Of a stretch of 62,000 nucleotides of DNA, positions 1-11,892 are shown piece after piece (the stretch's first letter is position 1; each line of letters begins with the position of its first letter). The notes beneath the pieces are model-generated. The model searched no databases. It saw only the letters and a list, made by a program, of their open reading frames with translations, and was not told where the DNA came from. Position numbers and translations under genes: made by a program. Origin of the DNA: Adiantum capillus-veneris (taxonomy: Eukaryota > Streptophyta > Polypodiopsida > Polypodiales > Pteridaceae). The stretch spans positions 75,683,435-75,745,434 of the forward strand of contig CM043950.1 in the NCBI GenBank assembly GCA_014529385.2, in the 5' to 3' direction.

Positions 1-54
<54 letters not shown>
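1..54. repeat. (GT)n microsatellite at window edge
   Basis: An uninterrupted GT run opens the window and passes into a short TA/CA stretch to about 90. It is truncated by the window start, so its full length is unknown. Confidence 0.95.
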
Positions 55-61
<7 letters not shown>

Positions 62-651
62 CACATGCACACACACACATACACACATTATCTAGGTAAC
101 AGATAGTGGCCGGATTATCATACAAATTAGTGACCCTTTGAATATAGGATGCCTTGAATTCCCTACAAGTCTGCTAGTAGTAGACACACCCACTTTTAAC
201 TTGACAACGTAACACACATCAGCATCTTATTGGTCCAAGGCATGCATGGACACTCAGATGCTTAACACCATCGATAAGGTGGTTGTTACAGACCTTAAGG
301 ATCTCATCCAAAAATATATTGGTGGCAACACTTGCATTTACTCATAAAGACATGATTTTTCTATAATGATGCTAGTTGAGTCCCCTCTTGTTGTCTTTGA
401 ATTACTTTAGTGCTCACACACATATGCACGCATTACTGGCAGTTGGCTGGCTTGCATAAGTTTATATCCTTGGGAAAGATATATGTGGTTGTGCATATTT
501 ACACCAACCACACAACACGAGCTCTCATAAATCCCTTTTGCAGCTGCCTCATTGGCCTCATAATTGCGCATGGGAATGTTTTCTTTGACTTTAAAGTGCA
601 CATGGACGCCTTCTTTTTTCACTCATCAAGCCTCGCTCTAGGATTGCTCAA

Positions 652-652
652 G

Positions 653-733
<81 letters not shown>
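652..733. repeat. (AC)n microsatellite, about 82 bp
   Basis: A pure AC run. Open reading frames across it are dipeptide artefacts. The flanks at 91-651 and 734-2611 are AT-rich with scattered CA-rich words; I see no gene in them. Confidence 0.95.
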
Positions 734-735
<2 letters not shown>

Positions 736-2611
736 TTGAGTGCATTGAACACACATACACGCAGGCACATATTCAGCAACCAGTAGCCCATGCTCATCTA
801 GAACCCCTTCTTTTATGCATGGTCTGTAACTGGACCACTACTATTTAGCCTCTCTTGGTGCCAAGCGCGCACACACATGACCTGGAGAGCATGTACACAC
901 ATTGATGAAACTCATGATATGGAAACAACTTCAAACAATCAAAGGATGGCAGCATTTGAGCGGCATACAGGTAGGTGCATGTGAACTTACTTAGTACATT
1001 TAGCTTTTTTACGAAGCTTGAGAACTTATTAAGCTAATTTATGCAATCTCTATAGTAGTTTTCGTTGCCTATCATGAAAACTTATGGAAAATTGGTTTTA
1101 CAATTTGTAGGACATGCTACATGTGGAGGGTATGGTGTTGTAACATGGGAAAGCCTGTTGGCCGTGACTTTATCTGTTGTTATCTGGATTAATCTTACTA
1201 CTTAGAGGGTATAATACTGGACACTGGTTTGTATTCTGGAGGGTTATGTGGTGGTTCATATTCCTTCATAGAGTTACATGGGGATTTTTTTGAGAAATGC
1301 TTTTGGCTTACAAGTTTTGTTTTACAAGACTGTAGGTCCGAAGTGATTTACTACTAAAATTTGATTTTGGAAATTGTAGGTTCTAATGTCATTATGACAC
1401 ATACATTTTGCAAATAATACCATGATTGTCTATTGTTATCTAGATTAATCTCTCTACTAAAGAGGTGATGCTTGTTTGCTTTGACTTACCTACATCCTAT
1501 TGTTGATTCTTCTTGGCTTTTTGGGTCTTGGATATCTGGCCTACTCCTAATATACTACAGCTAGCTCTTGGGGGGTATTACCATAAATTTTATGTAAACT
1601 TTATACATACATACATATTCTAGGTTTGATGCGTTACTGAAAATTGGCATAATATATATGGACACCGATCTCGTTTTTGGTGCTTTACTACCTAAATATG
1701 TCATGATCTTTGGATGAGACTAGTCATTATTTTGGATTAGATTTTACTCTTATAAATTGGCTATATTTGGGTATGGTTTAAGGTTGCCTGCTTTCTCGCT
1801 AGCTCTGGCTGTGGCTAATACTTCTCTGGGCTGATTTTAGCAAGATCTTTTTACTTCTTTGCAGACCTTGTTGGAATTTGTCATGCTAGCCTTGACTTGC
1901 AAAAAATCTGACATACAGCATGCTGCTAACGACTGGATTAATGTTTGGATTTTTGGCTCTTGGATAAGCTGCCTTTAAACTGGTCCAGGTTTGAAATTTG
2001 TACTTCCATCGTAGGTGTCTTCTGCCAGCTGTGTCTAGATAGGAGTCCTGGTCTACAGCAGAATTTACAAAACTTAGCATCACATGCAAGTTTTTTTCAT
2101 ACTTTTTTAAGCAATACATAGAATGATATGGATTAGTTGATATTTTTTGAAGTAAATGGTTATTATAAAAAAGAAGCTAAATCATACGGAGTTACTTTGG
2201 CAAGAATATGATGTTAAAAAATCCTTGAGATTTTAATATATAGGACAATAGCTAGTCTAATAATTTTTAAGGTTGGCATGGATGACAACTGATAGATACT
2301 TTGAAGCCTGCCATGCGTAGCCAAGTATAACATGTCCGTTGTCTTGACTATATGGATGCAGGTGAGAATTCTATCTTAGCTTAAAAAGGTCTATCTTGCT
2401 GTAGTCTAAATTTGATAACACTTGATAATTCAACTGGGATAGTTCTGATACCTTTGTATAAACTCATTTGTAATGATACCTCATTCTTATTATGTTGTAC
2501 AATTATGAATCTAAAACTTAGTTATTTATGTACAAATCTTTGCCTATACATTTTTAGCCAGTCATCTTTTGAACGTTTTGTTCCTTGGTGTGTATTTATT
2601 AAATTTAAAAC
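734..2611. other. Non-coding AT-rich interval
   Basis: No reading frame with recognisable protein features, no tRNA or rRNA and no element ends were seen. The longest frame (77 codons, minus strand near 1.9-2.1 kb) has no family resemblance. Confidence 0.6.
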
Positions 2612-2651
2612 AACTACACACACACACAATGTGTGTGTGTGTGTATATATG

Positions 2652-2691
<40 letters not shown>

Positions 2692-2693
2692 TG
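2612..2693. repeat. Self-complementary (CA)n-(GT)n-(TA)n-(CA)n tract
   Basis: A CA run is followed directly by a GT run, a short TATA/GTATAC block and a second CA run. The CA/GT neighbours are complementary, so this tract could fold into a hairpin, unlike the simple runs elsewhere in the window. Confidence 0.9.
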
Positions 2694-2780
2694 TATACAC
2701 TCTTTCTATTGTTCCACTATAGTAGCTATGGAATTAAAAAAATTTATGCTCCCGTTGTGCCTTCCATCCTCCCCCCAAAC

Positions 2781-2782
2781 AC

Positions 2783-2874
<92 letters not shown>

Positions 2875-2891
2875 CCCCCCCCCCCCCCCCC
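2781..2891. repeat. (CT)n followed by (C)n
   Basis: About 90 bp of nearly pure CT ends in a poly-C run of about 20 bp. Long Ser-Leu or Arg-Glu frames over it are artefacts of the repeat. Confidence 0.95.
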
Positions 2892-2993
2892 ACCGGGAGT
2901 GCCTTCAAAGTGAGACAGACAAACGTCAACCTACACACTGATGGTGCCACAATGAAATATTGACATGTCACACATGTGTGGCCGCTAGTGAAA

Positions 2994-3114
<121 letters not shown>

Positions 3115-3619
3115 GTTGTGCCGCATGCACAAGATCTTAAACGTAGAACGAGAACAATTCCTAATGTGCTCAACCTCTAGGTGGTAGTGGGAGGAGGTTT
3201 TTATTTTGTGTGTGACCATAACAAGGGCATAATAGCCTCCTTTAATTTTAAAGTTGGGCTGAGTAGACGTTACTGAGGAGTGCGCCTCGCGTGACCACCA
3301 CCTTAGCCTTGCCGGTTTCCCTAATTACAAACTGAAGATAAAACTACAAAGGTTCAAGAACACTTTACTGAAAGAATATGCAAGGCTAACACCTGGCACA
3401 GCCCAGGGGCAAAAAAGTTTTTGAAAACCAAAAAAAAACTTTTGACTTGTTTCCCATAAATCCCTCGTTAATCAAAATCTAGTGCTCACAAGATAAAGTA
3501 AAACAAACTGTAGTGCCTGGAACCAAATCCAAGGTACACAAATGTATTACTTTACCCAATGAAACACTACCCTTTCTCGCTTAGTGTTGAAAAACACTAT
3601 TGATCATTTAAACATCAGT

Positions 3620-6330
3620 TTACCCCAGTAACTCCCTATTGGGCTCCTCCAAGGTAACTGTCTCGTGATTCAAATCTGTAGCAACTGTCGTATCTGCAAT
3701 GCCTTCTGCCACTTTTTGCCGATCATCAAGAATTGCCTCCTCTTTGTTGAAACCTGGAAATTCCTCAATGAATTCCTTGGTGCCCATGATCTCCTCCACA
3801 ATTTCTATCACTGCACCGGTCTCAGTTTGTTCATATTGCAAATTCTGAAATGAATCATTTTTACTTACAGGTACAGTATCCCCTACATCCATTGCCTCAT
3901 GAGATTCCATAGCACTAACCAAGGTATGAAAATCAGTACTGGATTCAGGATCGACTGCATGACCTATGACCATCTTTCATCTATTGCCCTCTTCAGTTTT
4001 ACATCCCTGAGTAAATTCTGAACTCTGCTATATCTTCAACTGCTCAAAATCCTCCTTCAAGTCATCAAATTGCTTTTGCAAAAGAACATAATCTTCATTC
4101 TACGCCTCCTTTGCATAACTTTGATAGGGAATATTCACAAGGGAAAAAACATTTCTTCTCAATTCTAACCACAGCTGGTCACCCTGCTTTTTCACTTCAT
4201 TCTTCAAAATTTCTACATCATGTGGTAAGAGGTACCAGCCATTCAATTCAAGGTCCTCCTCAGACATATCCCTGATCTTTGCTTATAGCTCTTGACAAGC
4301 TTGAACTCTACTCAAGAGTACACTATTCTCTGACTGCAGTTTAGAATAGTCATGAGCTAAACTTCCATTTGAGTATTTAAACAAGACATCCCCTCCTCTT
4401 TCCAAATTTGAATCTATTCTGAAGATTTATCCTTTCTCTTAAACTATGATCTGTAGAAGTCAACAAAGTTTTTAGCAGTAGCTAAATCATCTCTGAGTTC
4501 ATGAATAATTCCCTCCTACTCCTCAATCAACCTGCTCTCCTCTTCACTTGTCTTTGAAACATTTTGTAACAGAACCACCTGAGTTTGCAGCTGAAATTTT
4601 TCCCTCTGCAGTACTGAACTATTGAGTTGTGACTACGATGCAAACTTTCTCACCAGATCAAGAGCTTTATAAACATTAGAAATTGCAATTTGTTCACCAA
4701 ATTTACCAAGTTGTACTCCCTCTTGCAAGGGTGTTTTGACCTCTACTACTGGGCTACTGAACTTCTTTCTTTTGAGTTTCAAAGAAGACTTAGGCGAAAA
4801 CATTGTAGTAGTATCAGCTTTCAATGCAGACTTGGGAGTTTCAATGAAAGAATCCAGATCAGTTTGAAACTGATCACCCAAATTTCTCCATAGATCTTCC
4901 TCCTCCTGTTCTGTTGGGGTAGTTTTCATGTCCTGCTCCTGAGGATCTGCTACCTTCTTCTTTCCGTTCTCTTCCTGACGACTGCCTGCTTCATTGTCTT
5001 TGTTTCCTTCAAGATGACCTCTAAATACAAGAATTGTACCTAAGGTTGTCATACTCATTGCATGGATTTGTAAAGCAATCAAGAATGCTCCAATCTTTGT
5101 AGACCTATCCTTCCTCTTTATCTTCTGAAAATTTTCTGAACTAAACCTTTGAAAAAGTAAATTTGCCTAACCAATTGATCTGCCACACTCTGCAGCATGA
5201 AAGAGTACAAAGTTATCCTTTGAAATATATTCCATCTTTGCAAGAACACATACCTTCTCTAAAAACCATTTCAGTTGTTGAAATCTGAAAGGATTCTGAA
5301 GTTTGTTGATGGGATAATATCCTCTATCACTCTGAGCTGGACCAAATTCTTTGTTCATCAGGGCCTCAGAAGCTCTGCCAACTGAATTATCTTCCTCCAA
5401 ATGAAGATAAAAAACTATAGAGATCAGTTTAGGACTTAGCCAGTAATTGCCAAAGATATTTCCCTTTGTGTCCTGTACATGACTGAGAAAGGTCATAAGA
5501 GAATCATTGTTCATCCAGTGTTTCCATGGAAGTCTTGCAAACTGAAGAAGGTTAATCTTCTATAACCACTCCTGATGTGCCAACAGAGACAAGTCAAGCT
5601 CTTGTCTCATCTCTAAGAAGGTGTAGTTAATTGGACCAGTGTCCATTGCCAATGGATATGCTTCCAAAGAAGTTGAAAGTTCTTCATCAATTACAACATC
5701 CTCAGCCGCAATAGCCTGAGCTCTGTGTGAAGCTTTTCTTGCTGACTACCACGTCCTTGGCTTAGTGTGCTCTTCAGATTCTTGAGTAGGGATAGAAGAG
5801 GAGATATCAACAGTGAGTGGCTTCTTCAACATTGCGAGGAAGTTTAAGAAAACACAGCAAAGGAGGTGCAAAAAATGCGCGTAGGAGAAAGAGTTCGTGT
5901 GTTGCCAAGTATAAACGTCCTGGTAATTTTTAAAAGTAAATTTGGAACTCACCCGACATGACATTCCGACATCCACGTCACCAATCCATACGAAAAATAT
6001 TCCATGTGCTAAACCATGATTATTTTTACTCTCTAAGAGATGGTCCACACCCACAAATGGTTTTAGCCTAAAGCCATTAATTGCCTTTGGAAAAATTCTG
6101 CCCTGCTCATCTGCCAGCAAAAATGTTGAATCTCATATTTCTTCTGCTATCTGAAAAGGTCCCAAGTACCTTAACTTGAGTTTACCAGGTCTTGGGGGTA
6201 TTGGAAAAATAAGGCTGCACTGTACATCAGAGAATGTGCAACATTCTTTTAAAATCTTTATGAAAGCGAAGGAGGAAACTTGACTAGATATAAAACTTAG
6301 CGAGTGACACGTAAACTTTGCCAAATAAAG
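3620..6330 (-). pseudogene. Ty3/gypsy region downstream of integrase (broken)
   Basis: Read on the minus strand, the 6.1-5.75 kb part continues an integrase C-terminal domain: a frame with LADEQGRIFPKAINGFRLKPF follows the FQIAEEI motif. After it come several separate frames: about 115 codons at 5514-5167, 149 codons at 5082-4633 (charged, Lys/Glu rich) and 117 codons at 3973-3620 (acidic, Glu/Asp/Thr rich). Stops and shifts separate them. Some gypsy lineages carry an extra ORF downstream of pol, and this may be its remnant; I do not recognise its product. The parallel copy at 13.7-16.3 kb has the same order and similar breaks, so most decay predates the duplication. Confidence 0.6.
3645..6193 (-). 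repeat. Left copy of 2.55-kb direct duplication (gypsy 3' region)
   Basis: This segment is repeated in the same orientation at 13707-16256 with a few percent divergence. Identity begins at TCCTCCAAGG and ends at CCAGGTCTT, where the Penelope-like element starts. The two copies lie immediately on either side of that element, which is the geometry of a target-site duplication but far longer than usual. Confidence 0.9.
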
Positions 6331-6837
6331 AGAGATGAGGGAGAGGGGGGAGACAGAAGAAGTTCTCTAGCGTGTAGAGAAGTTGAGAAGGGGGAGGAGA
6401 TCTTGCAAAAATAGGTTCAACACCAAACGCGTTTCGCGATTAGCTCTTCAGTGGTGTCAACCATACAAGAGGAGTAAGAGGGTTTAAATAGGCATCCACT
6501 TGAGAGAAAAGAGGTTCCCAAGGTAGGTACATGGTTTAAAGAGTGGGGGGGCACATTAATAGAGAGGGATTAGCTCTTTTAATGGGGTAGGAAAAGGAGG
6601 AAAAGAGGGAGGTAAAGAGTGGTTAAGTGGGGGGGTACAAAGACAAAGGGACTTGGACCCAAAAATTTATGGAGCAAGAGGAGGGTGGTATGGGGCGAAA
6701 AAAGGCCAAAAATTGGTGGAGTAAGAGGAGGGTCGTATGTGGGGAACAATGCCCAAAAGTATGGAGTACGTGGAGGGGGAACAATGAAAAAAAAGTATGG
6801 GGTAGGATGAGGGTGGTATGGTGGGTACTATGCTTAA
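6194..6837 (-). repeat. Downstream pLTR of the PLE (main part)
   Basis: Direct repeat of 12893-13617, in the same orientation. It continues at 8163-8266 beyond the inserted TTAA element. It holds the downstream hammerhead (6414-6462) and a purine-rich block at 6600-6800 with repeats around GGAACAATGCCCAAAAGTA. Confidence 0.85.
6414..6462 (-). ncRNA. Type I hammerhead ribozyme, downstream pLTR
   Basis: On the minus strand the core reads CTGAAGA, a 2-bp stem II (GC/GC) with a 5-nt loop, then GAAA, then a minimal stem III (AC, 2-nt loop, GT) and the cleavage triplet GTT. Stem I pairs ACACCA (6457-6452) with TGGTGT (6425-6420) and extends with weaker pairs. All conserved core positions (C3 to A9, G12 to A14, A15.1-U16.1) are met. 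The predicted cut lies between 6426 and 6425. Very short stem III is typical of hammerheads described in Penelope-like elements, where they occur in the pLTRs. Self-cleavage is inferred from the fold, not shown. Confidence 0.82.
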
Positions 6838-8162
6838 CACTAGAATGGTGACCTAACAGGACATAAAAGTGTCGTTTCAGGGTTTTGGGAAAATTTTCCA
6901 AAACCATGGTAGATCCACTCATTTTGGAAAATCCTTTCATGAGCTTATACTTCAATAACTACTACATATGGAAAAAATGAGAAACTTGTAATTTTTCTCA
7001 TCCCTTGGTCACTACAAGCCTCCAAAGTTGATGGACCAGTGCATTTTGCCCAAAACAGCAATTTCTTACGGTTGATTGCATATAAATAAGAGTGGGGATT
7101 TTTGTTCCCCGTTAACTTCAATGTGTTGGTGACCAAAACATATGGTTGCATTTACCTCACTATTTTTTTTTTGGCAAAAAAATAGGTACAAAAAAGTTGC
7201 ATTTTTGTCGTTCTGCGGACCTATCATCAAAGTTTCTATAGTCACGCTCAATACATATACTATATACATGTTTTCTTAGTTCCCTTTGGGCCTTTGGATT
7301 CAAATGGAGCCATGGAGCATGTCAAAAGGATAATGGATCTCTTACAATTGGAACCTTGGGGGCAATGATAAAGTGCCAAATACAGCAAATATGAAAAAAC
7401 TGGGTTTAGCATTATGACCTCTAGAAACTCATAGAAACTACTCAATATCTAGCCAAGTTTGTAGTCTATGATTAGATATGGTTACTACCTACAAAATACA
7501 CACAATTGGCCTAAGAAACTAGCAATATTGAGAAAGTTATACTTGCTACTCTAAAATGTATCGTATTCTTCAACAATCAAAAAACTCAACAATCATCATA
7601 TACTGTGCTATATAGCATATTAGGTCCCCCAAAACTCAAGGAAGATTAGCTTTATGTTATACATTACACTTACACAATCAAAATTGAATTTGGATATCAA
7701 GAAAGCCACCAAAAAAATCATAAAAGTGCTAATTTTGGTCAAAAAAATAGGATTATGCAATTCTTGTAAATTGGTCATAACTTTCAATTTTAACATTTAG
7801 CTCTCCCTAAAAGCATCAAAACATGCTGAGAACTATGAAGGCCTAACCTCTAGCCATCTAAACCTCACAAACATGAAGTTTAGAGTGGTATAGTTGCCAA
7901 AAATTGAAAAAAAGACAAAAACAGGACCCATTTTTTCACACAGTTTAGGTTCAAAAATGTTGTGCAAGAGTAAGGTTAATGGTGAGATCGATAATCCAAA
8001 AAAAATGCTAAGGTTTTTTCAGCTCATAAGGCAACTTTGTGGATATATAGCACCTAGAATTTCATTTTCATACTCTTCAAATAATTCAAGCAACATGGTC
8101 ACTTAACAGGACACAAAAGTGTCCAAGGACATAAAAGTGTCATGTTACCATTCTAGTGTTAA
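6834..8162. mobile_element. piggyBac-like non-autonomous element, copy 1
   Basis: Bounded by TTAA on both sides (6834-6837 and 8159-8162), with terminal inverted repeats TTAACACTAGAATGGT. Just inside lies the motif GGACAYAAAAGTGTC, once on the left and twice on the right. The piggyBac superfamily inserts at TTAA, and its ends commonly begin with a CNCTAG-type sequence. The same pLTR at 13603-13630 reads through a single TTAA (13614-13617), which is an unoccupied site and proves this is a discrete insertion. No transposase frame was seen; the frames of 60-110 codons inside are not recognisable and are broken in the sister copy. Confidence 0.85.
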
Positions 8163-8266
8163 AGGAGGTACAAGGGGGGGGGGGGGGGGGGGGGGAGGGG
8201 GGTGAAAGTTTTTTAAGGAATAGAGGGGAGGTAAGGAAAAGAGGAAGGGGAGGAGGGGTTCCTATC
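8163..8266 (-). repeat. Downstream pLTR, remainder, with poly-G tract
   Basis: Continuation of the pLTR after the inserted element; it matches 13618-13706. A run of about 24 G at 8173-8196 corresponds to a shorter G run in the other pLTR. In the coding sense this is the end of the RT frame and the start of the 3' untranslated region. Confidence 0.8.
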
Positions 8267-10226
8267 TGAGAGAAGATTGTCCAGATTCGGTGCATTAAGC
8301 CAACAAATGACCGGTTTGGAAATAGGGGGGAGTTCAGAGCTTTTTACAAGAAGTTTAGAGAGAGGTTGGTTAATGGAGCGGGCTAGGTTGAGTTTGTGGG
8401 TGAAGGGTGAAAAGGGGATTTTGACAATGGAAGGTGGGGCATTCTTGTGGTTACCCTTAAGAAGGAGATTGGGCCTGGATGCATATGTTACAAACAAAAA
8501 ACATGCTTTCAAAAAAGGCGTCGGGTATCCTTTGGCCCTGAGCCGATGGAATAAGAGGTTTCGTATGGAAATAAAGCCCTCAAGCCAGTTTTCCCTAATG
8601 ATATACCTCTTGATCTTTGATAAGATAAAGGCAATTTTTTGGTGGGTGGGGTGCCAAGATTGCCACGGGATGTAGTTGTAAGAGTTAAGAGGTTTCTGGT
8701 AGCAGTGTGTGTCTAAAATCCCTTAGAGAAGAAGGAGGGCCCTTTAAAAAAATGTATGTCCAAGATAAAGGCTTCCTGCGAGGAGATGAAGGAGGTGATC
8801 TTTATATGCTCTTGGAGAGGATGCCCATACTCAAGGAGGTTTTTTCTAGGATGGCGGGGAGGCCTTCCCATACACCAAAAGCGTCGTCTATGAACCTCTT
8901 AAAGTACAGGAGAGAAGGGGAAGAAAAAAGTTTCCCACCTTCTTCTAAAGAACAAAGAAAAAGAGAGGCGTACACTACCGCAAAGTTAGACCCCATAGCG
9001 GTTCCTTTCACCTGATGTCAAAATTTACCTTTAAACAAGATGTAGTGGTTGAGAATGAGAGAGGCAAGGGAAAGAATGAAGTGGATCTTGGGAAAAGGAA
9101 AGAATCCAAGAATACAGTTTTTCAGAGCGTTAAGTCCCTCTTTGATAGGAATGCTAGGGTACAAGGATTCAACATCAAAGGTAAAGAGAGTGACATGGGG
9201 GGAGAAGGGGATAGAGGCTAAGTCTAAGATGAGAGAATGAGATTCCTTGAGGTGTTGCTTTTTGGCTAAGAGAATGGGGAAGAGTTGTACATGTAGCCAC
9301 TTCAAGGCATTTTCTAGGATATAACCCTTGTAGGAACAAATAGGGCACCCTACAAGGATCGGTCTATGAATTTTAGGTAGAAGGAGGAAGGGACAATATT
9401 TGGCAGGGGCATGGGAAGAGGAGAGGATGAACGCTCTCTCTTTGGAAGGTAGGAGATGAAAGTTCGTAACAATGGAAAAAAGAGTGGATTGCACAAAGGG
9501 CAAAGGAGGGGTAGCGGTCGGAGAGTATGTGAGAGGGTCTAGGAGATGGCGTAGTGCCTCTTTAGTGTACCAAGATTTTGAGAGAATGAAGGGCCCAAGG
9601 TTTTTGTCAGCCAGTTTAATCAAAATTTTATGATCATTTTTTAGAGAAGAGATGGCGTTCATCAAGAGGGTTTTGGGAAGGAAAGGAGAAAGATGACTAA
9701 GGAGGGGTTTCAAACGGGAGAAAGTACAATCAAACGCCATCGTCAAGGTGGTGGAGTGAGAGGGAGGGTTCCAAGACGGGTTAGGGAGAGAAAAGGAAGG
9801 AGAAAGAGGGAGCCCTTCTTTGAAAAAAAAATTGAGTTGTAGGCTTCTTTCGAGGTTGGAGTATGCCCCGAAGATAGAAGAAGAAGGTGGAGGAGGGGAG
9901 GGGGGAATGTAGTTAAGTCCTAAGCGTAATGCTCTACGTTCCGAGGATGAGATAGAGTGATTGGAAAGTTTGTGAAAGGAGAGGTTAGTAATCTTATGCT
10001 CTAAGGTAAAAAGTGTTTGCTTACGCGAGGCTAAGATTTTATAAAGATGGGGGTTGGTGAGAGGGAGCCAATATTTAGACCTTTGTCTAAAATTATGGCA
10101 AGAGAGGGGGAGAAAAGAGAAGTTACATGGAGGAGGGGTCCAAAGAAAAGGATAGAGAGGGGAATGGGAGAAGAGCAAGTGGACCCAAGAGGAAGGGTGC
10201 TCAAAGCCTATTTCTTCCTCCTCCAT
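8213..10226 (-). pseudogene. PLE reverse transcriptase (disrupted)
   Basis: The first 402 codons (10226-9018) carry PLE landmarks: LSFHKLSNHSISSSERRAL near residue 85, LADKNLGP near 205, LPKIHRP near 283 and motif A FTFDVESLYPSIP with the catalytic Asp near 351. A TGA at 9018-9020 stops the frame at the residue before the HQVKGTAMGS motif B. The same frame then continues through GTAMGSNFA and the catalytic box RFIDDAF (9011-8802). A frameshift at about 8.7-8.8 kb follows, then thumb-like sequence SYNYIPWQSWHP, and the C-terminal NLDNLLSDR segment in the 8512-8213 frame. No GIY-YIG domain follows or precedes. The catalytic aspartates are all still present. One in-frame stop and at least one shift make it non-functional as it stands. 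Confidence 0.85.
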
Positions 10227-10422
10227 TGCAAGTTTTTTGACCCTCTTGGTTTACAAGGGAGACTATGCTTTGGGTGGGGATGCGAAGGGTGAGGGAAAGT
10301 GGTGGAGGAGGAAGAAGGGCCTAAAGGATAGTTAGGTGTTTTCAAAAGGGGAGGGATATAGGTGGGGTTCGGAGAGGGGGGAGGAGAAAAAAGGGTTTTC
10401 TTGGAGGAGGAGGAGGAGGAGC

Positions 10423-11892
10423 TCAATGGTGGTTTACAAGGGGTGTAGGGAGAAGGGAGGATTCCCGGGGAGGAGGGTTTAGGTTTTTTGAATGGTTGAT
10501 AAAAACCCTCTTCATGAGAGGCTCTGCCAAAGGGAGGGTTTTCTTATTGTGGACTACACGATGGGAGTTTTTAGGGTTAGGAGGCCTCTTTGGTGGAGGT
10601 GAGAGAAGATTCTTCATTTGCCTGGTCACTTCATGATGCACCAATTCACCCACCGTTTCCTCCTTGGAAAGTGACTCTACTTCTTCCAAGATGGTAGCTT
10701 GATCCCTCTTCCTTGCATTATAGGCCGCCGTGTTCATTGAAGAGGCCAAATGGGTTTGAAGGATAGCATTTTGAAGTTGCGCATCAAACTCATGTAGCGA
10801 GGAAATCTTCCAAGCGAGGAGTTGATTGGCCCAAGCCGAGGGTTGGACTCTTAATATGGAGATAGAGGCAAGTTTCTTGGTGAGGTCAAGAAGCCTCTCC
10901 TCAACTATGTCACGATAAGAATCAAAGTTTTTTTGAAGGTTGGTGACAAGAATTCCTTGGGCGTGAATGTAGGCTTGAGTGCAATCCAATTGGAATTGGA
11001 TGTTGAGCGCTTCTATTTTGGCACTCAACAGTGCTTGTGCTTGAGAGTCCTCTAAGGAGAGGCGGGGAGGCTTCATACAAAGGCTAAGGGGGGCTTTTTG
11101 GTTGGCGAGAAGATTTTGCAAATGAGTGAGGTGTGAAGAGGCTTTGTGGAGCTTATGGTTAAGGGTTTTGAACTCCGCTAAAGAAAGGGCAACAATTTTG
11201 TCAAATTCTAAGGCTTTGTTGATGGCGGGAAGAATGGGTGGGGTATCAATAGGTGGGTTTAAAGCTAGGGATGGGGCAAAGGCAAAGGAGGAGGATTTTG
11301 CCGAGAGGGAGCCGAAGGTGGTGGGGAATGTGAGGGGGGGGCTTGAGAAAATACTGCTTTGGTTAGATTTGGAGAAGGCATTACACCCTGATACAAAAGC
11401 CGCATTAGCGGATCCAAAGGCTTTGGACGAGGGGAGGGAGAGTTGATCAAGGTCTTTGAGGGGTAGGTTGGCCATGAGGCCTCGCAGCTCCTCCGGGCCA
11501 AAAAGAGATTTCTTGGAGGAGGTGAGGGTAGAGAAGGCGGGTAAGCCGGGGGCATGTTGGCCCCAAGCAGATGCGGATGGGGTGACGAGGACCTCCGCCG
11601 AGGTGAATCCCGGGAGATAAATGGACCCATTAGGAGGGCACAAAGATGCGTGGGTGCTCGAGGGGAAAAGAGTCAAAGAAGAGGTTGTAGTGGCGGTGGA
11701 TTGCAAGAGAAGGGAACTTAGCCCGCTGCCAGTGAAAAGAGGACCAACCGAAGGGGTGGTGGGGGCAGCCTCAATTTCCCTCGTATGTTTGGATGGATCC
11801 TTGGGAGAAGCCGTGGTATCCATTGCCGAGGTTTGGAGGGAGCCTGTCGTTGTGGAAGACATAGTAAGGGCACCCAAAAAGTTAAGTCTCAC
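10423..11892 (-). CDS. PLE ORF1, 489 aa, function unknown
   Basis: An open frame upstream of the RT in the same element, ending about 200 bp before the RT start. The first 220 residues are rich in Ser, Thr and Pro and look disordered. Residues about 225-430 are Leu/Ala/Lys/Glu/Gln rich and probably helical (SLAEFKTLNHKLHKASSHL, then further heptad-like stretches). The C-terminus is basic and Pro-rich. No zinc knuckle, GIY-YIG or other known motif was seen. Some large PLEs carry upstream coiled-coil ORFs, and RNA binding or multimerisation is a guess by position. The spacer 10422-10227 stays open in another frame (Ser/Pro rich), so ORF1 and RT may once have been one product or linked by a shift. 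Start chosen at the first ATG; a second ATG lies 10 codons in. Confidence 0.65.
   Translation of the reverse strand: MRLNFLGALTMSSTTTGSLQTSAMDTTASPKDPSKHTREIEAAPTTPSVGPLFTGSGLSSLLLQSTATTTSSLTLFPSSTHASLCPPNGSIYLPGFTSAEVLVTPSASAWGQHAPGLPAFSTLTSSKKSLFGPEELRGLMANLPLKDLDQLSLPSSKAFGSANAAFVSGCNAFSKSNQSSIFSSPPLTFPTTFGSLSAKSSSFAFAPSLALNPPIDTPPILPAINKALEFDKIVALSLAEFKTLNHKLHKASSHLTHLQNLLANQKAPLSLCMKPPRLSLEDSQAQALLSAKIEALNIQFQLDCTQAYIHAQGILVTNLQKNFDSYRDIVEERLLDLTKKLASISILRVQPSAWANQLLAWKISSLHEFDAQLQNAILQTHLASSMNTAAYNARKRDQATILEEVESLSKEETVGELVHHEVTRQMKNLLSPPPKRPPNPKNSHRVVHNKKTLPLAEPLMKRVFINHSKNLNPPPRESSLLPTPLVNHH

Noticed and set aside
8802-9011. A separate small gene
   Set aside because: It is the in-frame continuation of the PLE RT after the TGA, carrying motifs B and C.
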